Shown here: piece by piece, positions 1-5,314 of the stretch | How positions within the stretch are numbered: position 1 is the stretch's first letter | Layout: each line of letters starts with the position of its first letter | Assembly (NCBI GenBank): GCA_030596365.1 | Contig: JAUVKG010000220.1 | Coordinates: 1-5,352 of the forward strand | Source: Chlamydiota bacterium | Lineage (GTDB): Bacteria > Auribacterota > UBA3054 > B51-G9 | Reading direction: 5' to 3' | DNA length: 5,352 nt | Translations under genes and position numbers: made by a program | Notes under the pieces: model-generated | What the model saw: only the letters and a program-made list of their open reading frames with translations | Database searches by the model: none | What the model was told of the DNA's origin: nothing

Positions 1-1639
1 ACGCGCATTCCCCTTTTACTGCCTCTCCGATTACCACCTGTTTTCCAAGTCCATGAAAAGCCCAATCAACGGCAAATGGTTTTGAAGAAATTATTGTAAA
101 GATATCAATTATATAATCATCAGGCATCGCTATGCATCGTCTATAAGAAGTAAGGGGAACTTTAGGGTAAGAATCCCGTGCATCAGCTTCAATAACATTA
201 ATATCATCATTTCTATCAAAAAGAAGCAGTTTTCCGGGAACTCCATCCATGTCAGATGGTGTTTTGGCGCCAACTTGTGAACGATAATTTATTGTAACAG
301 TATTGTGTGCCAGCGTTTGTTTTGTCCAGCCAAATCTTAACGGTGAATCTACAGCATAACTGCCGCCGGAATTAATTACTCGACGACCTAATCCACAAAA
401 ATATAGATCAAGCTTATCCGCATTACCACTACTGCCGCCATGTTGCCCGTAATCCAGCCGTGCATACAAAGATTTTGCGGGTTCATCTGCAAATTGTCTT
501 AAAACTCCCCATCCCATTGACGGACTTAATATCGAATAAAGCGGTCGCGGGAAAATATTAACATTTCTTCCCGGTTTACAATAATAAACAAGAAGTTTTT
601 CATCGCTGATTTTATCAATTTGCTTCTCCATTATTTCACCGTATAAATCATCACGGTAACGCAAATAAGCTGTCAGATAAATATCCCCGGGCGGAAGACC
701 GGTTTTCATATTGTCACTTCCGGGAATCGCTCCAAGGGCATCAATAAACATTAACGGCGCATTGATCACTCTATGAATGTATGATTCACCGGATTTATGT
801 TTCCAGTTGTAAGCACGTCCCCTGCCGGGTAAATTTGCTTCGGCATAAGCGATAAGGGCTCGTGTAGCTGTATAATTTAATACAAGCGACCCGCCGGGCA
901 ATAATCCGTCAGGTCCGAACACATTTTCTAACTGATATAAAATTCTCCTTCGCGCTATTACAAGTAGATTAGCATCTTCTGTAACTTTTCCGACAAGTGC
1001 TAACGCCGCCGTTTGCCAGGATCCATGAGTTGTATTTCTCCATTTTGTCCATACTTCTTCTTCGCTAATTACATCAGTCATTTCTTTCAGCCACACCCTA
1101 TATTTCTTTTTTTCCGTCTTACTCAGCGAACTATATAGCAGATCATATGACTTAGCAAGATAAGGCAGCCAGTCACGCGCATAAAGCAAATGATATTTGT
1201 GATATAACTCAATACCACCAATCTGTTCTTCCGGGTTGAATTTGATTGTAAATTCATCGAAATAACTGATTGCATTTTCAAGATATTTCGAATCACGCTT
1301 AACACACCACACAATCGCGGAATCATAAATCGCGCGCGCGGCTTTAACATTTGATTTATTATTATCTCTTGCCAGTTTAATTTCTACCGCAAGTGATTTA
1401 ATATCAGGCGTTCCTGCAGCCAATGCGGTATTCGCACGTGAGACTATATTTTCCCAGGCTTTTTTTACAACAGGTTCTTCATTTACTCTCTTCTTTATTG
1501 CCGCGCCGAATTCTCTTGAGCTTTTAACGCGATAATTTCCTACAGAACAAAAAGTTTTAAGATCTCTTGCAGAAATTGTAAGTGCGCAAATAAAAGCGAA
1601 TAATATTAAAATTTGTTTTTGGAATTTTTTATTTTTCAT
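1..1639 (-). CDS. Secreted heparinase II/III-like (alginate lyase-type) polysaccharide lyase, C-terminus cut off by window edge
   Basis: An uninterrupted frame runs from ATG at 1639 to the left edge (546 residues); the family is usually roughly 600-750, so the end is missing. Residues 1-24 look like a signal peptide (KNKK, hydrophobic LILFAFICAL, then TISA), which places the product outside the cytoplasm and supports this start. Residues ~60-330 are helix-rich and fit the (alpha/alpha)6 toroid of these lyases, with HGSW at 205-208 and Tyr256. Residues ~370 onward match the heparinase II/III beta-sandwich: DYGQHGG (396-402), DKL (408-410) and QTLAHNTV (441-448). Such enzymes cleave uronic-acid polysaccharides by beta-elimination. 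The substrate (alginate, heparinoid, other) cannot be told from sequence. Oddities: the usual HGH before DKL is SGN (404-406), and the usual Asn before the toroid His is Thr204. It may be a divergent or non-catalytic member. Family assignment is firm, activity is not. No Shine-Dalgarno precedes the start. Confidence 0.87.
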   Translation of the reverse strand, partial: MKNKKFQKQILILFAFICALTISARDLKTFCSVGNYRVKSSREFGAAIKKRVNEEPVVKKAWENIVSRANTALAAGTPDIKSLAVEIKLARDNNKSNVKAARAIYDSAIVWCVKRDSKYLENAISYFDEFTIKFNPEEQIGGIELYHKYHLLYARDWLPYLAKSYDLLYSSLSKTEKKKYRVWLKEMTDVISEEEVWTKWRNTTHGSWQTAALALVGKVTEDANLLVIARRRILYQLENVFGPDGLLPGGSLVLNYTATRALIAYAEANLPGRGRAYNWKHKSGESYIHRVINAPLMFIDALGAIPGSDNMKTGLPPGDIYLTAYLRYRDDLYGEIMEKQIDKISDEKLLVYYCKPGRNVNIFPRPLYSILSPSMGWGVLRQFADEPAKSLYARLDYGQHGGSSGNADKLDLYFCGLGRRVINSGGSYAVDSPLRFGWTKQTLAHNTVTINYRSQVGAKTPSDMDGVPGKLLLFDRNDDINVIEADARDSYPKVPLTSYRRCIAMPDDYIIDIFTIISSKPFAVDWAFHGLGKQVVIGEAVKGECA

Positions 1640-1654
1640 AATTTTATACAATGA

Positions 1655-1662
1655 CAAATATA
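1655..1662 (-). promoter_or_regulatory. Candidate Bacteroidetes-type -7 promoter box upstream of the lyase
   Basis: On the minus strand TATATTTG matches the Bacteroidetes -7 consensus TAnnTTTG exactly and ends 15 bases before the lyase ATG. No convincing TTTG-like -33 box lies about 19-21 bases further upstream, and the implied leader would be only about ten bases. An eight-base match in AT-rich DNA can be chance, so this is a weak call. Confidence 0.25.
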
Positions 1663-1706
1663 ACACGCAAATAATTTCGCATAATAGTATTTTACATCAA
1701 AATATT

Positions 1707-1740
1707 ATATCATTTCAGCTCATTTTTGGCAAAATGATAT
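1707..1740. repeat. Nested inverted repeats upstream of the lyase
   Basis: ATATCATTT (1707-1715) is perfectly complementary to AAATGATAT (1732-1740). An alternative hairpin overlaps it: CATTTT (1721-1726) pairs with AAAATG (1731-1736) over the loop TGGC. The arms contain the same ATCATTT/AAATGAT core as the larger repeat module at 1763-1860, so this is probably a degenerate outlier of that family. It could also be an operator for the lyase; nothing in view decides this. Confidence 0.45.
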
Positions 1741-1762
1741 TTCAAATACAAATTTCTTCGTT

Positions 1763-1860
1763 TGCAAAATGATTAACAGCAAAATAATTTTTTTAATTCA
1801 AATACAATTCTTAAAACAATAAAATTTATTTTTATTTCTTCTATTTAATCATTTTGACAG
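1763..1860. repeat. AATCATTTTG inverted-repeat module, copy 1
   Basis: An AT-rich module bounded by TGCAAAATGATT on the left and AATCATTTTGACAG on the right, so its ends are inverted repeats (CAAAATGATT 1765-1774, AATCATTTTG 1847-1856). It shares the 19-base internal string TTCTTAAAACAATAAAATT (1808-1826) and both ends with the module at 2412-2500, in the same order but with several small insertions. The string TTCAAATACAA occurs at 1741-1751 and again at 1797-1807, suggesting a local duplication. No reading frame or tRNA-like fold is evident. It lies between the lyase start and the hairpin repeat at 1918-1988. Confidence 0.7.
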
Positions 1861-1917
1861 CAACGAAGTAACACTGTACTCATGTTCATAATTAAAGTTT
1901 TCAAATTAAGAAGCTTC

Positions 1918-1988
1918 TGTGTTCTTATGTTTCTTATCCACGAGCGCCTTCGACCTCGGGACAAGTTGTGGTTAAATTCTTTTCGTGT
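1918..1988 (-). repeat. 70-base direct repeat with internal hairpin, copy 1
   Basis: About 96% identical to 2545-2614 at an exact offset of 627 bases; I see two substitutions (1921, 1953) and one indel. The core 1933-1965 folds as a long hairpin. Read on the minus strand, CTTGTCC pairs with GGATAAG (one G-T pair), CGAG with CTCG, and GTC with GGC over a GAA loop, with single-base bulges. The substitution at 1953 makes a G-U pair in minus-strand RNA but a C-A mismatch in plus-strand RNA, which hints that the minus strand is the functional one. No T-run follows the hairpin, so it is not a standard intrinsic terminator. It sits downstream of the methyltransferase. Confidence 0.85.
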
Positions 1989-2052
1989 TAATTAGCGTCC
2001 ATTCGTGGTTAAAAATATATTCGTGGTTACTTTTTATCGTTCATTCGTGTCA
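1980..2052. repeat. Degenerate CGTGG/CCACG tandem tract overlapping the 3' end of the methyltransferase
   Basis: Four related short units follow one another: TTTTCGTGTTA (1980-1990), CATTCGTGGTTA (2000-2011), TATTCGTGGTTA (2018-2029) and TCATTCGTGTCA (2041-2052). The last unit lies inside the methyltransferase gene and encodes its final residues (GDTNER). Similar ACCACGAA-rich intergenic tracts are, as I recall, common in uncultured-lineage genomes, without a known function. The tract continues directly into the hairpin repeat at 1918-1988. Confidence 0.65.
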
Positions 2053-2372
2053 CCAAAATCAAACACCATACTCTCATCCGCGAGTTTACCATCCTTAAAT
2101 TTAACTCCCTCACTTTTTAACAACTCAACCTTTTCCCGAATCTTTTTACCGGACGTTTCACCGCCAAATCCTCCTATTGTCAAATTAGTTGAAATGACAC
2201 GATGGCATGGAACTACCGGCGCAAATGGATTTCTTTTTAACGCCTGACCGACCGCCTGAGCCGACCGGCATTTGATAAAATTCGCGACAAGTTTATAGGT
2301 TGAGATTTTCCCTTTGGGAATTTTACTTATTGCGTCAAAAACTTTTTTCTGAAATGGTGTGACTTTTCTCAT
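2034..2372 (-). CDS. ogt: Methylated-DNA--[protein]-cysteine S-methyltransferase, short single-domain form
   Basis: At 112 residues this is the C-terminal DNA-binding and active domain of O6-alkylguanine-DNA alkyltransferases without the N-terminal domain of full-length Ogt/Ada/MGMT. Visible landmarks are TPFQKKVFDAISKIPKGK (5-22), STYKLVA (24-30; Tyr26 matches the base-flipping Tyr), a helix-turn-helix with AVGQALKRNP (40-49), the active-site VPCHRV (54-59; Cys56 is the acceptor), GGFGGE (67-72) and LLKSEGVKF (84-92). It should transfer the alkyl group from O6-alkylguanine irreversibly to Cys56. The intact Cys argues against an alkyltransferase-like protein, which usually has Trp there. Oddities are Gln39 in place of the arginine finger and Gly70 where many members have Ser. 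The start is fixed by an in-frame TGA at 2391-2393 with no intervening ATG. The last residues come from a repeat unit. The gene lies between direct repeats. Confidence 0.93.
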   Translation of the reverse strand: MRKVTPFQKKVFDAISKIPKGKISTYKLVANFIKCRSAQAVGQALKRNPFAPVVPCHRVISTNLTIGGFGGETSGKKIREKVELLKSEGVKFKDGKLADESMVFDFGDTNER

Positions 2373-2388
2373 AATTATCTTTGAATTT

Positions 2389-2438
2389 AATCATTCTGCT
2401 GTTAATTATTCTGCAAAATGATTGACAGCAAAATGATT
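2389..2438. repeat. 50-base imperfect palindrome just upstream of the methyltransferase
   Basis: Two 25-base arms meet without a loop at the TGCA centred on 2413/2414. The left arm's reverse complement differs from the right arm at four positions, all G/A transitions, so most mismatches can become G-U pairs in one strand's RNA or the other. It is built from four copies of an ATCATTYTGC / GCARAATGAT-type unit in inverted orientation. It ends 16 bases before the methyltransferase ATG, so it could form a leader hairpin or cruciform near the start. The right arm overlaps the module at 2412-2500. Confidence 0.7.
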
Positions 2439-2500
2439 TTTTCTTAAAACAATAAAATTCGTATTTATATTCATTATTTTGGTATTAATCATTTTGACAG
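2412..2500. repeat. AATCATTTTG inverted-repeat module, copy 2
   Basis: The counterpart of 1763-1860: it begins with TGCAAAATGATT and ends with AATCATTTTGACAG, with CAAAATGATT (2414-2423) facing AATCATTTTG (2487-2496). The internal string TTCTTAAAACAATAAAATT is at 2441-2459. CAAAATGATT occurs a second time at 2429-2438. It lies between the methyltransferase start and the hairpin repeat at 2545-2614, in the same relative order as copy 1. Confidence 0.7.
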
Positions 2501-2544
2501 AATAATTAAATATAATAACAGAAAATCTTTAAATTAAAAACTTA

Positions 2545-2614
2545 TGTTTTCTTATGTTTCTTATCCACGAGCGCCTTCGGCCTCGGGACAAGTTGTGGTT
2601 AAATTTTTTCGTGT
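2545..2614 (-). repeat. 70-base direct repeat with internal hairpin, copy 2
   Basis: Partner of 1918-1988. The core 2560-2592 gives, on the minus strand, CTTGTCC/GGATAAG (one G-U), CGAG/CTCG and GCC/GGC stems over a GAA loop with single-base bulges: 14 pairs in all. Here the inner stem is fully Watson-Crick. It lies about 35 bases downstream of the sensor phosphatase stop codon and would be in its 3' untranslated region. The sequence after the hairpin on the minus strand is A-rich rather than T-rich, so it is unlikely to be a simple intrinsic terminator. A 3'-end stabiliser, a small RNA or an inert dispersed repeat are all possible. Confidence 0.85.
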
Positions 2615-2652
2615 CTTTCTGTGTGTTCCGTGGGCAAATCTTTTCGTGGTTA
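2606..2652. repeat. Degenerate CGTGG/CCACG tract beginning at the phosphatase stop codon
   Basis: Units TTTTCGTGTC (2606-2615), GTTCCGTGGG (2625-2634) and TTTTCGTGGTTA (2641-2652) resemble those at 1980-2052. Read on the minus strand the tract opens with TAACCACGAA, whose TAA is the phosphatase stop codon (2650-2652). It runs straight into the hairpin repeat at 2545-2614, as in the other spacer. Confidence 0.6.
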
Positions 2653-4356
2653 TTTCCTTTCCAGAATCAACAATGTAACATCGTCAAAGTTTTCTCCCGC
2701 CTGAAAGTCATTAAGCTCTTTTATTATGATGTCATATAATTCCTCAGGCGATTTATCCGCTTCGCGTTTTAGAATCTCGAAAAACCTTTCTTCTCCAAAT
2801 AATTCTTTTTCAGGTGAATGCGCTTCTGTTACTCCATCTGTATAAAGAACAAGCTTGTTGCCTGTTTCAAGTTTATATGTCCCGGTATCGAAAACAACAT
2901 TTGGTATTGCTCCAAGAGCAGGCGAGCCGGTAATGCCGAACTGCTCAACGTCAGCATTTGCGATTAAGTTACACGCTTCGTTATGCCCGGCATTACAGTA
3001 ATTTATTACACCTGTTTTGATATTAAAGTTTGCGACAAAAAGTGTAACAAACATGCAAGTGTCATTATCCTCGCATAGAATATTATTGGCATAACCGATT
3101 GCTTTAGCAAGATCTTTTTCATGACTGCAAATTGTTCTGAGAAGCGTTCTTGATAACACCATAAACATCGCCGCCGGAACACTTTTACCGGAAACATCGC
3201 CAACAATAAGTGTTAGTGTATCTTCATCAACAAAAAAGAAATCAAAAAAATCTCCGGCGACTTCTTTTGCAGGTTGAACACCCGCGTAAAGTGAAAATTC
3301 ATTATGTTCAGGGAATGGGGGAAATGTACGCGGAAGTAGTGACTGCTGAATTTCGCGAGCGATATCTATTTCCCGCTGATATGTTTCTCTAACAGCAACT
3401 TCTTTCTTCAGATTGTCCATGTAATCGGTAAGCTCATCCCCAAGCGTATTAAATGAAGCTGCAAGCTGAACAATTTCCGGCGGGCCTTTTTGTTTTACTT
3501 TAATTGAAAAATCTCCGTTCGCTATTTTTTGAACGGCTTTACTTAAATCTCTAATCGGAGATGAAATAGTTCGTGCAAACCATAATCCGGCAATTACACC
3601 GATAATAGAAAGGATAAGAAAAACAACAGCACCGATTTTTTTTACCTTATCTTCATTGTTTTGGGCTGCGTTTAGCATTTCTGAATAAGCTTTATCCCGG
3701 ATTTCTATTTCACTATCTCTGATTAATTTTTGTACAGGAAGAAAATAATCGTTGATATAGACACTCGCGCAAACGACAAACGGAGTGTTTGTTATGTGTA
3801 CTGTTGCCATAAATTTTCTTCTTTTTTTTGCCCCTGCTTTCGCAACGAATGTGTAATAACCGGTTACAAAAGATTTCGTGAAAGATTCTTTTGTAAGTAC
3901 CCACATTTCGGGATATTTTTTTTCCCAAAACTTATAATTTTTCCCCTGAATTTGCTTGTTAGGATGCCATACGGAAAACCCGTTCGTATCGTAAACATCT
4001 ATATATCCACTCTCACCACCGTATGAATAAACAGATGCTGTCGCAATAGCACTCAATTTCACATTCGACATTAATTCGGGGTAATTATACGGCTGAGGAA
4101 TTTCTTCTAAAATATCAGCAAGACGATATGCCACCGCATTCGCCTTTATAGCAACAACCGCTTGTCCGATTTCAGTAAGAACTTTTTTGGATAAATTATA
4201 GTTATTTGAAGCAATTTCGTGAATGCCCGTTGAAGCTGCTTTAATGTTGTGAGTTGTTAATTCTTTATTAATAATCCGGATGAAAAAGTAAAACCCTCCA
4301 CCTAATCCGAAGATTATTGTTAGATAGGATAATATTAGCAGTGTTCTTATTTTCAT
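2650..4356 (-). CDS. Membrane-bound sensor serine phosphatase: extracytoplasmic Cache-like domain, HAMP, SpoIIE/RsbU PP2C
   Basis: 568 residues. TM1 is about 5-29. An extracytoplasmic segment of about 210 residues follows, with a Cache-like signature (GYIDVYDTNG 117-126, HPNKQIQGKN 131-140), then TM2 about 240-260. The HAMP linker is about 260-313 (SSPIRDLSKAVQKIANGDF), followed by a short helical linker with AREIQQSLLP (333-342), typical of RsbU-type proteins. The SpoIIE-type PP2C domain fills 350-568 with its metal-binding acidic motifs intact: AGDFFDF (367-373), GDVSGKSVPAAMFM (386-399), NAGHN (455-459), LYTDGVTEA (504-512) and FDDVTLL (557-563). It should dephosphorylate a phosphoserine/threonine on an STAS anti-sigma-factor antagonist in response to a small extracellular ligand. 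No antagonist, anti-sigma or kinase gene is adjacent, so its partners are elsewhere. The ligand is unknown. ATG at 4356 directly precedes TM1; no clear Shine-Dalgarno is present. Confidence 0.95.
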   Translation of the reverse strand: MKIRTLLILSYLTIIFGLGGGFYFFIRIINKELTTHNIKAASTGIHEIASNNYNLSKKVLTEIGQAVVAIKANAVAYRLADILEEIPQPYNYPELMSNVKLSAIATASVYSYGGESGYIDVYDTNGFSVWHPNKQIQGKNYKFWEKKYPEMWVLTKESFTKSFVTGYYTFVAKAGAKKRRKFMATVHITNTPFVVCASVYINDYFLPVQKLIRDSEIEIRDKAYSEMLNAAQNNEDKVKKIGAVVFLILSIIGVIAGLWFARTISSPIRDLSKAVQKIANGDFSIKVKQKGPPEIVQLAASFNTLGDELTDYMDNLKKEVAVRETYQREIDIAREIQQSLLPRTFPPFPEHNEFSLYAGVQPAKEVAGDFFDFFFVDEDTLTLIVGDVSGKSVPAAMFMVLSRTLLRTICSHEKDLAKAIGYANNILCEDNDTCMFVTLFVANFNIKTGVINYCNAGHNEACNLIANADVEQFGITGSPALGAIPNVVFDTGTYKLETGNKLVLYTDGVTEAHSPEKELFGEERFFEILKREADKSPEELYDIIIKELNDFQAGENFDDVTLLILERK

Positions 4357-4366
4357 TCGTAAGAAA

Positions 4367-4438
4367 GGATTATTGGATTATTGGATTGCCGATTACGGAT
4401 TACGGACCACGGATTACGGACCACGGATTACGTATTGC
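4367..4438. repeat. GGATTAC/GGACCAC heptamer tandem array
   Basis: Seventy-two bases read as two octamers GGATTATT (4367-4382) and then eight heptamers: GGATTGC, CGATTAC, GGATTAC, GGACCAC, GGATTAC, GGACCAC, GGATTAC, GTATTGC. The middle alternates strictly between GGATTAC and GGACCAC, and the outer heptamers share ATTGC. It fills nearly all of the 85-base spacer between fructokinase stop and phosphatase start, so it would be in the phosphatase leader. The frame across it (giving DYG-type residues) is a translation of the repeat, not a gene. Confidence 0.85.
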
Positions 4439-4470
4439 CTTTTAGGCAAGTCCGGTCTCGACAAGACCGG
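4435..4470. other. Two adjacent small hairpins over the fructokinase stop codon
   Basis: CCGGTCT (4452-4458) pairs perfectly with AGACCGG (4464-4470) across a five-base loop and lies within the last fructokinase codons. TTGCC (4435-4439) pairs with GGCAA (4445-4449), with the TAA stop codon in its loop. No T-run follows on the minus strand, so an intrinsic terminator is not supported. They may affect 3'-end stability or separate the two genes' expression. Confidence 0.45.
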
Positions 4471-5314
4471 TTCCCCCGTGGTTCGAACACACTTTTGCCG
4501 CAAGCCCATTAGCCGATTCATTAATCTCTGTCAAAGTTTTTTCTTCAAGCATACCAATAACAATTGCAGCGGAAAATGAATCGCCTGCGCCAACCGTATC
4601 AACAATATCAACCTTTACTCCGGGATATTCCGAAATTTCATTTTTCGAAATTAACAAACTGCCATTCGCGCCGCGAGTTAATGCAACTAAATCCAGCTCA
4701 AATCTATCGATTAATTTTTGTATGATTTTTTCATCGCTGCCTGACAAACCAAAAATTTCACCGACGACAGGCAATTCATCATCATTAAGTTTCAAAACCG
4801 ATGCCTTATTCAAAGAATTTTCTATTATTTTTTTATTATAATAATGCTGCCGTAAATTAATATCAAAAAGATTTATACAATTTCCATTCGTACTTTCAAG
4901 AAATTTACTTATTGTGATTTCTGATGATGCCGACCGTTGAGCCAAACTACCAAAGCAAACTGCATCTGCTTTTTCGGCAAGTTGTTTTAATCCATCATTC
5001 CATCTGATAAAATCCCACGCTGCATTTTCGTGAATAATATATTCCGGTTTCCCGGCATCATCAATTTTAACATCAACTGTACCGGTCGGATATTCATTAT
5101 TTTTCTGAACAAATTTTGCATCAAGATATATATTTTTTAATCTCAATAAAATCTCTTCACCAAGTTCGTCATTGCCAACACTACTTATAGTAAAAACCTG
5201 TCCGCCAAGATAGTCAGCCCAATACGCGAAATTCATTGGAGCACCGCCGAGTTGTTTCCCGGCGGGAAGCATATCCCACAACATTTCACCAATACCGACT
5301 ATTATTTTATTCAT
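4442..5314 (-). CDS. Fructokinase-like carbohydrate kinase, PfkB/ribokinase family
   Basis: 290 residues, close to the usual 290-320. GIGEMLWDMLPAGKQLGGAP (7-26) followed by NFA (28-30) gives the N-terminal substrate-binding GGAPxNFA signature. PTGTVDV is in the lid region, and FDINLRQ is typical of bacterial fructokinases. LTRGANGSLL precedes the second PfkB signature DTVGAGDSFSAA (239-250), with Asp245 as predicted catalytic base and GAGD as the anion hole. It should phosphorylate a sugar with ATP in the cytoplasm. The overall pattern (GxGExLWDxLP, CFGSLAQR, FDINLRQ) resembles Bacteroidetes fructokinases, so fructose is the best guess. 2-keto-3-deoxygluconate kinase is an alternative because a uronate-polymer lyase lies three genes away, but the two are not in one operon. 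ATG at 5314 begins the conserved beta-strand. No Shine-Dalgarno is visible. Two small hairpins overlap its end. Confidence 0.92.
   Translation of the reverse strand: MNKIIVGIGEMLWDMLPAGKQLGGAPMNFAYWADYLGGQVFTISSVGNDELGEEILLRLKNIYLDAKFVQKNNEYPTGTVDVKIDDAGKPEYIIHENAAWDFIRWNDGLKQLAEKADAVCFGSLAQRSASSEITISKFLESTNGNCINLFDINLRQHYYNKKIIENSLNKASVLKLNDDELPVVGEIFGLSGSDEKIIQKLIDRFELDLVALTRGANGSLLISKNEISEYPGVKVDIVDTVGAGDSFSAAIVIGMLEEKTLTEINESANGLAAKVCSNHGGTGLVETGLA

Noticed and set aside
2005..2247. Plus-strand 80-residue frame
   Set aside because: It is antisense to the methyltransferase, whose active-site motif and fold signatures are unmistakable on the other strand.
1933..2592. The two 33-base hairpins as rho-independent terminators
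   Set aside because: No run of T follows the hairpin on the minus strand, and the loop-side bulges and A-rich downstream sequence do not fit. They may still mark transcript 3' ends by another route.
1918..2614. Integron-like gene cassette with attC sites: a short gene followed by a hairpin repeat, and an ATTTAAC string before each hairpin resembling the attC R'' box
   Set aside because: No matching GTTRRRY box is found in the right place beyond the hairpin, no integrase gene is in view, and the repeat is followed by a second unrelated repeat module, unlike an attC site.
1763..2652. Miniature inverted-repeat transposable element
   Set aside because: The inverted AATCATTTTG arms bound only one module, I see no target-site duplication at its edges, and the hairpin and CCACG parts lie outside the arms.
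4367..4438. CRISPR array
   Set aside because: Units are 7-8 bases with no spacers; this is a simple tandem repeat.
4373..4579. Plus-strand small protein beginning MDYWIADYGLRTTDYG
   Set aside because: It is the translation of the heptamer array continuing into the antisense of the fructokinase 3' end; no independent coding support.
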